Below are positions 1 through 5,212 of a DNA stretch of 5,212 nt, piece after piece (position 1 is the stretch's first letter; each line of letters opens with the position of its first letter). The notes beneath the pieces were generated by a model. That model was not told the origin of the DNA. It saw only the letters and a list, made by a program, of their open reading frames with translations, and did not search any database. This DNA comes from Bacteroidales bacterium (GTDB taxonomy: Bacteria; Bacteroidota; Bacteroidia; Bacteroidales; GCA-2711565), in assembly GCA_029938505.1 (NCBI GenBank), contig JAOZUV010000175.1:1-5212 (forward strand). Direction: 5' to 3'. The translations under genes were made by a program, and so were the position numbers.

Positions 1-180
1 AACCTCACGGGCTTCGAAATTCTTAATATCATTCCCCTTCTTAAAATTATCCAGCTCTTCTAATACGGTTATTGGGATGGCTACATCATTTTCCTCAAAA
101 TGATTAATCGCATCATGATCGTATAAAATTACTGAGGTGTCGAGTACAAAAATTTTTTGTTGTTTTTTCATTCTGGCCAT
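1..180 (-). CDS. PhoH family ATPase with N-terminal PIN domain (5' part only)
   Basis: Reading the minus strand from the ATG at 180-178 gives 60 codons, open to the left edge, so only the N-terminus is visible. It starts [20 protein letters not shown] and continues through a [12 protein letters not shown] stretch (residues 38-49). This is the usual start of a PIN nuclease-like domain: a beta strand ending in an acidic residue (D14), then T-S-V, and a second acidic cluster (E41, E42, D45). The spacing and wording match the PIN domain at the N-terminus of long PhoH-like proteins (YlaK/PhoH2 type), where a PIN domain precedes a P-loop ATPase/helicase domain and the protein is thought to act on RNA. 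The ATPase part lies outside the window, so the full architecture is inferred. The start is supported by AAGGAG six bases upstream; an in-frame ATG at codon 4 is less well placed. The gene is divergent from polA. A stand-alone PIN toxin is less likely, given the PhoH-like sequence. Confidence 0.8.
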   Translation of the reverse strand, partial: MARMKKQQKIFVLDTSVILYDHDAINHFEENDVAIPITVLEELDNFKKGNDIKNFEAREV

Positions 181-186
181 AATAAT

Positions 187-192
187 CTCCTT
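187..192 (-). promoter_or_regulatory. Strong Shine-Dalgarno site of the PhoH-type gene
   Basis: On the minus strand AAGGAG lies six bases before the ATG at 180-178. This is near-ideal spacing and fixes the start over the ATG at codon 4. None of the other starts visible in the window (polA, lipoprotein, hydrolase) has such a site, which is normal for Bacteroidota, so this one stands out. Confidence 0.65.
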
Positions 193-201
193 TTTCACAA
201 T

Positions 202-215
202 GGAAGTTGTCTTCC
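202..215 (-). other. Small hairpin in the presumed leader of the PhoH-type gene
   Basis: GGAAG (202-206) and CTTCC (211-215) form a perfect 5-bp stem around a 4-base loop. On the minus strand it sits about 10 bases upstream of the AAGGAG site, so it would lie in the 5' leader if transcription starts further up. There is no T-tract to suggest a terminator. The stem is short and may be chance. Confidence 0.25.
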
Positions 216-239
216 TCGCCTGTTATTAATTCGATATCA

Positions 240-306
240 TCAACGTAAATATAACGATAAAAAATCTTAATTAATATTTCTTTGGTCTGAACTTTTCATA
301 CGTTGA
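240..306. repeat. Spaced 8-bp inverted repeat in the divergent promoter region
   Basis: TCAACGTA at 240-247 is the exact reverse complement of TACGTTGA at 299-306, with 51 bases between. The right arm also overlaps a small dyad, TTCA-N5-TGAA (295-307). The right arm ends about 18 bases upstream of the polA -33 box. This could be a pair of operator half-sites, but an 8-bp pair in an AT-rich 212-base region may be chance. Confidence 0.3.
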
Positions 307-324
307 ATGTTCATAAATTTTTAT

Positions 325-357
325 TCTGAAAGAAACTCCTCCATTTTATTAACTTTG
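325..357 (+). promoter_or_regulatory. Bacteroidota-type promoter of polA
   Basis: TAACTTTG at 350-357 is an exact match to the Bacteroidota -7 consensus TAnnTTTG. Twenty-one bases upstream, TCTG at 325-328 matches three of four bases of the -33 box TTTG. Transcription would start near 364, leaving a leader of roughly 30 bases before the polA ATG. The -7 match is strong; the exact start site is inferred. Confidence 0.7.
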
Positions 358-392
358 CTTTAGATTGATAATTTCACACATATATATTTCCT

Positions 393-3197
393 ATGCCTGA
401 ACAAAAAAAACTTTTTTTACTCGATGCTATGGCTTTAATTTACAGAGCCTATTTTGCCTTCAGTAAAAATCCTCGTATCAACTCAAAAGGGATGAATACC
501 TCCGCCATACTTGGCTTTGCAAACACGCTATTAGAAGTTGTAAAAAATGAACAACCAACACATATTGGCATAGCTATTGACACCAAAGCACCCACCGTCA
601 GACATATTGACTTTACAGCTTATAAAGCCAATCGTGAAGCCATGCCTGAAGATTTATCCATTGCCATTCCCTATGTAAAAAAATTGATTGAACATCTCAA
701 CATCCCTTTATTATATGTAGATGGTTACGAGGCTGATGACGTCATTGGAACGCTTGCTAAGGAAGCAGAGAAAAAGGGATTTACAACCTATATGATGACC
801 CCCGATAAAGATTTTGGTCAATTGGTTTCAAATAATATTTTTATGTATAAACCAGCTCGTATGGGTAATAAAGCTGAAGTTTTAGGTCCCCCTGAAATTT
901 GTGCAAAATATGGGCTGGAAAGACCTGAGCAATTTATTGATATTTTAGGTTTATGGGGCGATGCTGCGGATAATATTCCGGGTGTGCCTGGGGTTGGCGA
1001 AAAAACGGCATCTAAACTAATTGGTGAATTTGGGAGTATTGATAATCTCCTTAAAAACACAGATAAACTTAAAGGAAAACTAAAAGAAAATGTAGAGAAT
1101 TTTAGTGATCAGGCTATAATGTCGAGAGAATTAGCTACTATTATTTTAGATGTTCCTATCGAATTTAATGAGGAGGATTTAAAAATTAAAGATCCAAACA
1201 TTTCCGATTTAAAAGCCTTTTTTGATGAAATGGAATTTCGTCAATTAGCCCAACGATTTTTCACTCAAGAATCATTGAAACAAAGCAGTTCAACAAATAA
1301 ATTAACTGAACAACCGCCTGGCATGGGTGATTTGTTCAGTGATCTTCCAGAGACAGAACAAATCATCAAAAACAAAAAAACACTGGAAGACGTCCCACAC
1401 GATTATCAATTAATCGATACTAAAGACAAAAGAAAACAATTAATTCAGGATTTGCTCAAACAAAAATCCATTTGTTTTGATACCGAAACAACAGGAACTG
1501 ATCCGAATAATGCCGAATTGGTTGGAATTTCTTTTTGTTATGAAAAAGGTAAGGCTTTTTATATTCCTTTACCAAATAGTTTCGAGGATTGTAAAACAAT
1601 ATTAGAAGACTTTAAACCCATATTTAGTGATAATACTATTGAAAAAATTGGTCAAAACATTAAATATGATTTGAGTGTTTTAAAATGGTATGATGTGCAA
1701 ATATCAGGAAACATTTTTGATACCATGATTGCTCATTACCTTATCGAGCCCGATCAGCGTCATGGCATGGATTATTTAGCTGATGTATATCTCGAATACA
1801 AAACCATTAGTTATAATGAAGTAACCGAGAAACGCAGAGGACATCAACTCACAATGCGTGAAGCTCAACATCATAAAATTCAGGTAGTAGTAGATTACGC
1901 TTGTGAAGATGCCGATATTACTTTTCAATTAGCCGAAGTTTTCCGTCCACTCTTAAAAGATTCGAATACCTTAAAACTATATGAAACAATTGAAGTCCCA
2001 TTAATTCCAGTATTGGCCTCAATGGAAAAAGAAGGCATCAATTTAGATACTGATGCTCTCAATAAATTTTCTGAAGAATTACACCAAGACGTCTTAAAAA
2101 TCAGAGAGCGTATTTATGAAATATCAGGAGCCGAATTTAATATTTCATCTCCGAAACAATTGGGCGAAATTTTATTTGAGCGATTAAAAGTCACCGACAA
2201 ACCAAAACTGACAAAGACAAAACAATATTCAACAGGAGAAGATGTTTTACAAAAATTGCTCAAAAAACATCCCATCATCCAGGAGATTCTAGATTATCGC
2301 TCACTTACCAAATTAAAATCAACTTATGTAGATGCATTGCCTTTATTGGTTAACCCACGAGACAATCGGATTCACACCTCCTATATGCAAAGCGTAGCTG
2401 CTACAGGACGTTTGAGTTCACAAAATCCAAATTTGCAAAACATACCAATCCGCACTGCAAAAGGACGTGAAATCCGTAAAGCATTTATTCCAAAAGATAA
2501 TGGGCATATTTTATTAGCAGCTGATTACTCACAAATTGAACTTCGTATAATTGCTGAATTAAGTAAGGATGAAGCCATGTTGGATGCTTTTATTAATGGC
2601 ATTGATATTCATACAGCCACTGCTTCAAAAGTGTATGGAATGCCCATTGAAGAAGTGAATAAAGATATGCGTCGAAATGCGAAAGCTGTTAATTTTGGAA
2701 TAATTTACGGCATCTCTGCTTTTGGTTTGTCTGAAAATTTAGGAATTGCGCGCAAAGAAGCAGCAAACATCATTGAACAATATTTTATCCAATATCCGGG
2801 TATCAAAAAATTTATGGATGATTCCATTGTATTTGCCCGTGAAAACGGTTTTGTAGAAACCATCATGGGTCGCCGCCGATATTTGAGGGATATCACCTCT
2901 AATAATGCAGTTGTTCGTGGTTTTGCTGAACGAAATGCGATTAATGCACCTATTCAAGGTTCATCAGCTGATATGATAAAAATTGCAATGGTTAATATTT
3001 TTGAGGAATTTGAAAAACAAAAACTAGAAAGTAAAATGATACTTCAGGTACATGATGAATTAGTATTTGACACTAAAAAATCTGAACTAGAAAGTGTTAA
3101 GGAAATTGTTGAACAAAAAATGCGTACAGCTATCCCGCTGAAAGTACCTATTGAGGTAGATATGAATACCGGAACCAATTGGTTGGAGGCGCATTAA
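393..3197 (+). CDS. polA: DNA polymerase I, with 5'-3' nuclease and proofreading domains
   Basis: This is a complete three-domain DNA polymerase I of 934 residues, close to the 928 of E. coli. It fills gaps and removes RNA primers in lagging-strand synthesis and excision repair. The 5' nuclease domain (about 6-290) has its metal ligands: D11, D63, E113/D115/D116 (EADD), D138/D140 (TPDKD) and D190/D193 (GDAADNIPG), plus a helix-hairpin-helix GVGEKTA. A low-complexity linker (about 292-335) follows. The 3'-5' exonuclease domain (about 338-520) keeps all four carboxylates: D363 and E365 (FDTET), D426 (QNIKYD) and D506 with Y502 (YACED), so proofreading should be active. The polymerase domain has TGRLSS (671-676), motif A D711YSQIELR, motif B with R760, K764, F768 and Y772, and motif C V886HDE with D888. 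Phenylalanine at 768 predicts discrimination against dideoxynucleotides. The start lies just before the first beta strand, about 30 bases after the predicted transcription start, with no Shine-Dalgarno site. Confidence 0.98.
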   Translation: MPEQKKLFLLDAMALIYRAYFAFSKNPRINSKGMNTSAILGFANTLLEVVKNEQPTHIGIAIDTKAPTVRHIDFTAYKANREAMPEDLSIAIPYVKKLIEHLNIPLLYVDGYEADDVIGTLAKEAEKKGFTTYMMTPDKDFGQLVSNNIFMYKPARMGNKAEVLGPPEICAKYGLERPEQFIDILGLWGDAADNIPGVPGVGEKTASKLIGEFGSIDNLLKNTDKLKGKLKENVENFSDQAIMSRELATIILDVPIEFNEEDLKIKDPNISDLKAFFDEMEFRQLAQRFFTQESLKQSSSTNKLTEQPPGMGDLFSDLPETEQIIKNKKTLEDVPHDYQLIDTKDKRKQLIQDLLKQKSICFDTETTGTDPNNAELVGISFCYEKGKAFYIPLPNSFEDCKTILEDFKPIFSDNTIEKIGQNIKYDLSVLKWYDVQISGNIFDTMIAHYLIEPDQRHGMDYLADVYLEYKTISYNEVTEKRRGHQLTMREAQHHKIQVVVDYACEDADITFQLAEVFRPLLKDSNTLKLYETIEVPLIPVLASMEKEGINLDTDALNKFSEELHQDVLKIRERIYEISGAEFNISSPKQLGEILFERLKVTDKPKLTKTKQYSTGEDVLQKLLKKHPIIQEILDYRSLTKLKSTYVDALPLLVNPRDNRIHTSYMQSVAATGRLSSQNPNLQNIPIRTAKGREIRKAFIPKDNGHILLAADYSQIELRIIAELSKDEAMLDAFINGIDIHTATASKVYGMPIEEVNKDMRRNAKAVNFGIIYGISAFGLSENLGIARKEAANIIEQYFIQYPGIKKFMDDSIVFARENGFVETIMGRRRYLRDITSNNAVVRGFAERNAINAPIQGSSADMIKIAMVNIFEEFEKQKLESKMILQVHDELVFDTKKSELESVKEIVEQKMRTAIPLKVPIEVDMNTGTNWLEAH

Positions 3198-3217
3198 TTT
3201 ATATTATTTGAAATTTT

Positions 3218-3279
3218 TGGCACAGTATTGGAATTGTATTAAGTGAATTCGATATTTTAAAACTTAAAACAATGTGCCA
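3218..3279 (+). repeat. Inverted repeat pairing with the lipoprotein start codon
   Basis: TGGCACA at 3218-3224 is exactly complementary to TGTGCCA at 3273-3279. The last base of the second arm is the A of the lipoprotein ATG. After one mismatch, three further pairs are possible between 3214-3216 and 3281-3283 (one of them G-U), so the start codon would sit inside the helix. The 48-base loop makes folding less certain. Such a structure would matter only in transcripts starting upstream of about 3214, such as read-through from polA. Confidence 0.3.
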
Positions 3280-3830
3280 TGAAAACTGCTGAAAGAAAAA
3301 ACAGACCAAGTGGGCTCAAAAAAAGAAAGCTCCTATCTTATTCAATCCTATTAATTACTTTACTTGGATTAACTTCATGTTCTGAAGATTATTGGATTAT
3401 TGAAAGCCCTCAACGCAGTATAGCTTATTTAGCTTTAACTTGGAGTGAAGACGAACCCGATTATATTGATGTTGGAACGAATGCTATTCCAGAAGTATTT
3501 TACTGGAACGATTATTATCACATTCATTCTGGATTCTACTCCCTATATTATGATGGGCTGTACAATGATGGATATAATTATATAGAGTACGCTTGGGAAG
3601 TAGAATATGAGATTTATACGAATAATGGTTCATACATTGAGGATAATTATTTCTCCATCGACTTAAATCCAAACGGACCACTTGTATACTTAGATTACAA
3701 GACCACTTCAATAAATTCAAACTTTAAGGTTTTAGAAAACAGTAAATCAAAAATCGTCATCCTTAAAGAAGAAAAAGGGTATTTATTAAAAATAACTTAT
3801 AATAAAGTTGAGCGCCGAAATCAACAATAA
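3279..3830 (+). CDS. Tyrosine-rich lipoprotein of unknown function, probably surface-exposed
   Basis: I do not recognise a family for this 183-residue protein. It has a lipoprotein signal peptide: a long basic n-region (residues 1-18, with K/R at 2, 6, 7, 9, 14-17), a hydrophobic core (about 18-31) and a lipobox LTSC with C34 as the lipidated cysteine. The mature protein starts CSED; acidic residues just after the cysteine resemble the export signal that sends lipoproteins to the cell surface in Bacteroidota. The mature part is very rich in tyrosine, with 14 in residues 75-124 and more in the flanks, plus Trp and Asp/Asn, and the alternating aromatic pattern suggests a small beta-rich fold. 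The last 35 residues are Lys-rich. It begins 81 bases after polA, has no Shine-Dalgarno site and no clear promoter, and ends before a terminator. The start is the only in-frame ATG ahead of the signal peptide. Confidence 0.8.
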   Translation: MKTAERKNRPSGLKKRKLLSYSILLITLLGLTSCSEDYWIIESPQRSIAYLALTWSEDEPDYIDVGTNAIPEVFYWNDYYHIHSGFYSLYYDGLYNDGYNYIEYAWEVEYEIYTNNGSYIEDNYFSIDLNPNGPLVYLDYKTTSINSNFKVLENSKSKIVILKEEKGYLLKITYNKVERRNQQ

Positions 3831-3831
3831 C

Positions 3832-3857
3832 AAGAGGCAATAATAAACAAACCTCTT
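3832..3857 (+). other. Weak hairpin just after the lipoprotein gene
   Basis: AAGAGG (3832-3837) pairs with CCTCTT (3852-3857) across a 14-base A-rich loop, beginning two bases after the stop codon. It is followed by TCTATATATA rather than a clean T-run. It could be a first, weak termination or mRNA 3'-end stabilising structure ahead of the stronger hairpin at 3873-3896. Confidence 0.35.
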
Positions 3858-3872
3858 TCTATATATAAGTCC

Positions 3873-3900
3873 TGACCTGCCTTTATAGGCAGGTCATTTT
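3873..3900 (+). terminator. Rho-independent terminator after the lipoprotein gene
   Basis: TGACCTGCC (3873-3881) and GGCAGGTCA (3888-3896) form a perfect 9-bp GC-rich stem. One more T-A pair (3882/3887) leaves a 4-base loop, and TTTT (3897-3900) follows at once. There is no T-run on the other side, so it should act on plus-strand transcripts only. It separates the polA-lipoprotein side from the hydrolase gene. Confidence 0.88.
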
Positions 3901-3916
3901 ATATTAATTAAATACG

Positions 3917-3924
3917 TAATTTTG
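3917..3924 (+). promoter_or_regulatory. Bacteroidota -7 promoter element of the hydrolase gene
   Basis: TAATTTTG is an exact match to TAnnTTTG, with the ATG of the hydrolase 31 bases downstream. Transcription would start near 3931. No TTTG-like -33 box is visible at the expected distance, because that stretch is occupied by the terminator stem and its T-tract, so the promoter may be weak or need an activator. Confidence 0.6.
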
Positions 3925-3955
3925 CATATAAATTCAACCCCTTAAAATTATTAAA

Positions 3956-4798
3956 ATGAAATTATTTGCAATAGAAACTGGAAATTTAAAATTAGATGGT
4001 GGAGCTATGTTTGGCGTAGTTCCAAAAGCTATGTGGAATAAAATTTATCCAGCTGATGAAAATAATTTATGCAATTGGTCCATGCGTTGTTTATTGATTG
4101 AAGATGGCGAAAGACTTATATTAATTGATAATGGGATTGGTAATAAACAGGATGAAAAATTTCTGAATCATTATTATTTAAATGGAGATGATACGCTGGA
4201 AAAATCTTTAGCAGAACTTGGATATACTTCTGACGACATCACCGATAATATTTTAACTCACCTTCACTTTGATCATTGCGGGGGAAGCATAAAATATGAT
4301 GAAAATGGAAAGTTAGTTCCCGCTTTTAAAAATGCAAAATACTGGGTTAGTAAAGATCAGTTTGACTGGGCAACAAAACCTAATCGCAGAGAAAAAGCAA
4401 GTTTTTTGAAAGAAAATATTTTGCCAATTCAAGAAAGCGGACAATTAAATTTAATTGAAGAAGAAGGTGAAATTATCCCTAATATTTATGCGAAGATTTT
4501 TAATGGCCACACCCAAGGACAAATCATTCCTCATATAAAAGCAAATGGCAAAACAGTGGCTTTTATGGCTGATCTTTTTCCTGCAACAACTCATATTTCA
4601 ATGCCGTGGATTATGTCGTATGATACAAGACCATTATTGACTTTAGAAGACAAAAAACGTTTTTTTGAAGAGGCCTTAGAAGAAGATGTTGTATTATTTT
4701 TTGAGCATGATTTATACAACGAATGTTGCAGCATTGAAATGACTGAAAAAGGGGTTAGGATTAAAGAAACATTTAAACTTTCAGAGTTAGAGTTGTAA
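3956..4798 (+). CDS. Metallo-beta-lactamase-fold hydrolase, lactonase-like branch
   Basis: This complete 280-residue protein has no signal peptide or membrane segment, so it should be cytoplasmic. All ligands for a two-metal site are present: H102, H104, D106 and H107 in HLHFDHCGG, H185 in GHTQGQ, D206 in MADLFP and H251 in FFEHD. The N-terminal DGGAMFGVVPKAMW (14-27), followed by LLIEDGERLILIDNGIG (46-62), is typical of the branch that includes YtnP-like quorum-quenching lactonases and methyl parathion hydrolase. The reaction is therefore probably hydrolysis of a lactone or other ester-like bond, but the substrate cannot be read from sequence, and acyl-homoserine lactones are only one option. 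It lacks the HXHXDH contexts of glyoxalase II or RNase Z proteins. It has its own -7 element and no Shine-Dalgarno site, and is separated from the lipoprotein gene by a terminator. Its stop lies 6 bases from the stop of the convergent kinase gene. Confidence 0.88.
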   Translation: MKLFAIETGNLKLDGGAMFGVVPKAMWNKIYPADENNLCNWSMRCLLIEDGERLILIDNGIGNKQDEKFLNHYYLNGDDTLEKSLAELGYTSDDITDNILTHLHFDHCGGSIKYDENGKLVPAFKNAKYWVSKDQFDWATKPNRREKASFLKENILPIQESGQLNLIEEEGEIIPNIYAKIFNGHTQGQIIPHIKANGKTVAFMADLFPATTHISMPWIMSYDTRPLLTLEDKKRFFEEALEEDVVLFFEHDLYNECCSIEMTEKGVRIKETFKLSELEL

Positions 4799-4804
4799 CA
4801 AAAT

Positions 4805-5212
4805 TTATGCTTTACTTAAAGTAAAACTAATCGTCGTTCCTATATTTTCTTCACTTTCAACCCAAATTTTCTGCTTATTCATCATCAAAAAATCATAACA
4901 TAGGCTTAACCCTAAACCTGTTCCTTTTTCACCGGCTGTTCCAACAGATGTATGGTCAGCAGGGCCTTTAAATAAATTATTTAATTGGTTCTTGCTCATT
5001 CCAACCCCTGTATCTACAATTGAAAATTCAATGTTTTTCTTAACAGATTTACAATTAATCTTAATTTGCCCGTCCTCGGGTGTAAATTTAACAGCATTCA
5101 TTAATAAATTCCGAAATATTAAATTAACCATATTAGGATCTCCAATTACAAACTCTGATGATCTAATATTATTAATAATTTTAATCTTTTTCTTTGAGCT
5201 TGCTGTTCGCAA
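4805..5212 (-). CDS. Sensor histidine kinase, C-terminal ATPase domain (5' end missing)
   Basis: The minus strand is open from the right edge to the TAA at 4807-4805, giving 135 residues of a GHKL/HATPase_c domain. Visible motifs, numbered from the window edge, are the N box N35LLMNAVKFT (N39 would bind the metal), the G1 box D67TGVGM, and the G2 box G97TGLGLSL, preceded by VGTAGEK as in many Bacteroidota two-component kinases. The protein ends at GTTISFTLSKA, a normal end for this domain, so no receiver domain follows. The first visible codon is TTG (Leu), which lies inside the domain and is not a credible start; the true start, the dimerisation/phosphoacceptor helices and any sensor region lie beyond the window. 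The domain would bind ATP and phosphorylate a histidine to signal to a response regulator, which is not visible here. Confidence 0.92.
   Translation of the reverse strand: MRTASSKKKIKIINNIRSSEFVIGDPNMVNLIFRNLLMNAVKFTPEDGQIKINCKSVKKNIEFSIVDTGVGMSKNQLNNLFKGPADHTSVGTAGEKGTGLGLSLCYDFLMMNKQKIWVESEENIGTTISFTLSKA

Larger units (their letters stand above)
181..392. other. Divergent intergenic region between the PhoH-type gene and polA
   Basis: This 212-base region separates two genes transcribed away from each other and must hold both promoters. The polA promoter is clear at 325-357. For the minus-strand gene I find no good TAnnTTTG element; the nearest, TTACGTTG at 248-241, matches only four of six fixed bases and has no TTTG-like box upstream. 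An 8-bp inverted repeat (240-247 and 299-306) lies between the genes. No open reading frame or RNA gene was recognised. Confidence 0.6.

Noticed and set aside
818..1060. Minus-strand open frame of 80 codons inside polA
   Set aside because: It lies wholly within the 5' nuclease domain of polA, has no recognisable motif or ribosome binding site, and is a shadow of the real gene.
2705..2957. Two overlapping minus-strand open frames inside polA
   Set aside because: They lie opposite the polymerase motif B-C region, overlap each other, and show no protein features of their own.
3207..3236. Possible lipoprotein promoter: TTTG at 3207-3210 and TGGAATTG at 3229-3236
   Set aside because: The -7 box matches only four of six fixed bases (A at position 2 and the first T are missing) and the 18-base spacing alone does not rescue it.
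3272..3292. Six-codon reading frame (ATG at 3272) overlapping the lipoprotein start
   Set aside because: It is out of frame, lacks a ribosome binding site, and so short a frame is expected by chance in this sequence.
3484..3720. Minus-strand open frame of 78 codons opposite the lipoprotein gene
   Set aside because: The plus-strand reading has a signal peptide and lipobox; the minus-strand reading has nothing recognisable.
3904..3911. Palindrome TTAATTAA upstream of the hydrolase gene
   Set aside because: A short AT-only palindrome in an AT-rich intergenic stretch is expected by chance and has no supporting context.
5210..5212. TTG at the right edge as the start of the histidine kinase gene
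   Set aside because: The sequence there is already inside the ATPase domain, the phosphoacceptor helices are missing, and the frame stays open to the edge, so the gene is truncated by the window.

Overview
The window looks like an ordinary chromosomal stretch from a member of the Bacteroidota. It is visibly AT-rich. Two of its genes (polA and the metallo-hydrolase gene) are preceded by exact matches to the Bacteroidota -7 promoter element TAnnTTTG. Most start codons lack a Shine-Dalgarno sequence, and the small lipoprotein has an acidic run right after its lipobox cysteine, as in lipoproteins exported to the cell surface in this phylum. I cannot name the genus.

Layout: (1) positions 1-180, minus strand: the first 60 codons of a PhoH-type ATPase with an N-terminal PIN domain, cut by the left edge. 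(2) 181-392: a divergent intergenic region with a strong ribosome binding site for the PhoH gene, a small hairpin, a spaced inverted repeat and a good promoter for polA. (3) 393-3197, plus strand: a complete DNA polymerase I with intact 5' nuclease, proofreading and polymerase active sites. (4) 3279-3830, plus strand: a tyrosine-rich lipoprotein of unknown function, followed by a clear intrinsic terminator at 3873-3900. (5) 3956-4798, plus strand: a complete cytoplasmic metallo-beta-lactamase-fold hydrolase of the lactonase-like branch, with its own promoter. (6) 4805-5212, minus strand: the C-terminal ATPase domain of a sensor histidine kinase, cut by the right edge and convergent with the hydrolase, with 6 bases between the stop codons.

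The genes do not form an obvious pathway. polA is housekeeping, and the lipoprotein may be transcribed partly by read-through from polA. The terminator isolates the hydrolase as its own unit, and the kinase belongs to a transcription unit that enters from the right. I found no RNA gene, mobile element, CRISPR array or previously undescribed multi-gene system. The points worth a second look are small: the uncharacterised lipoprotein, an inverted repeat that could hide its start codon, the unusual ribosome binding site of the PhoH gene, and the tight convergent gene end.
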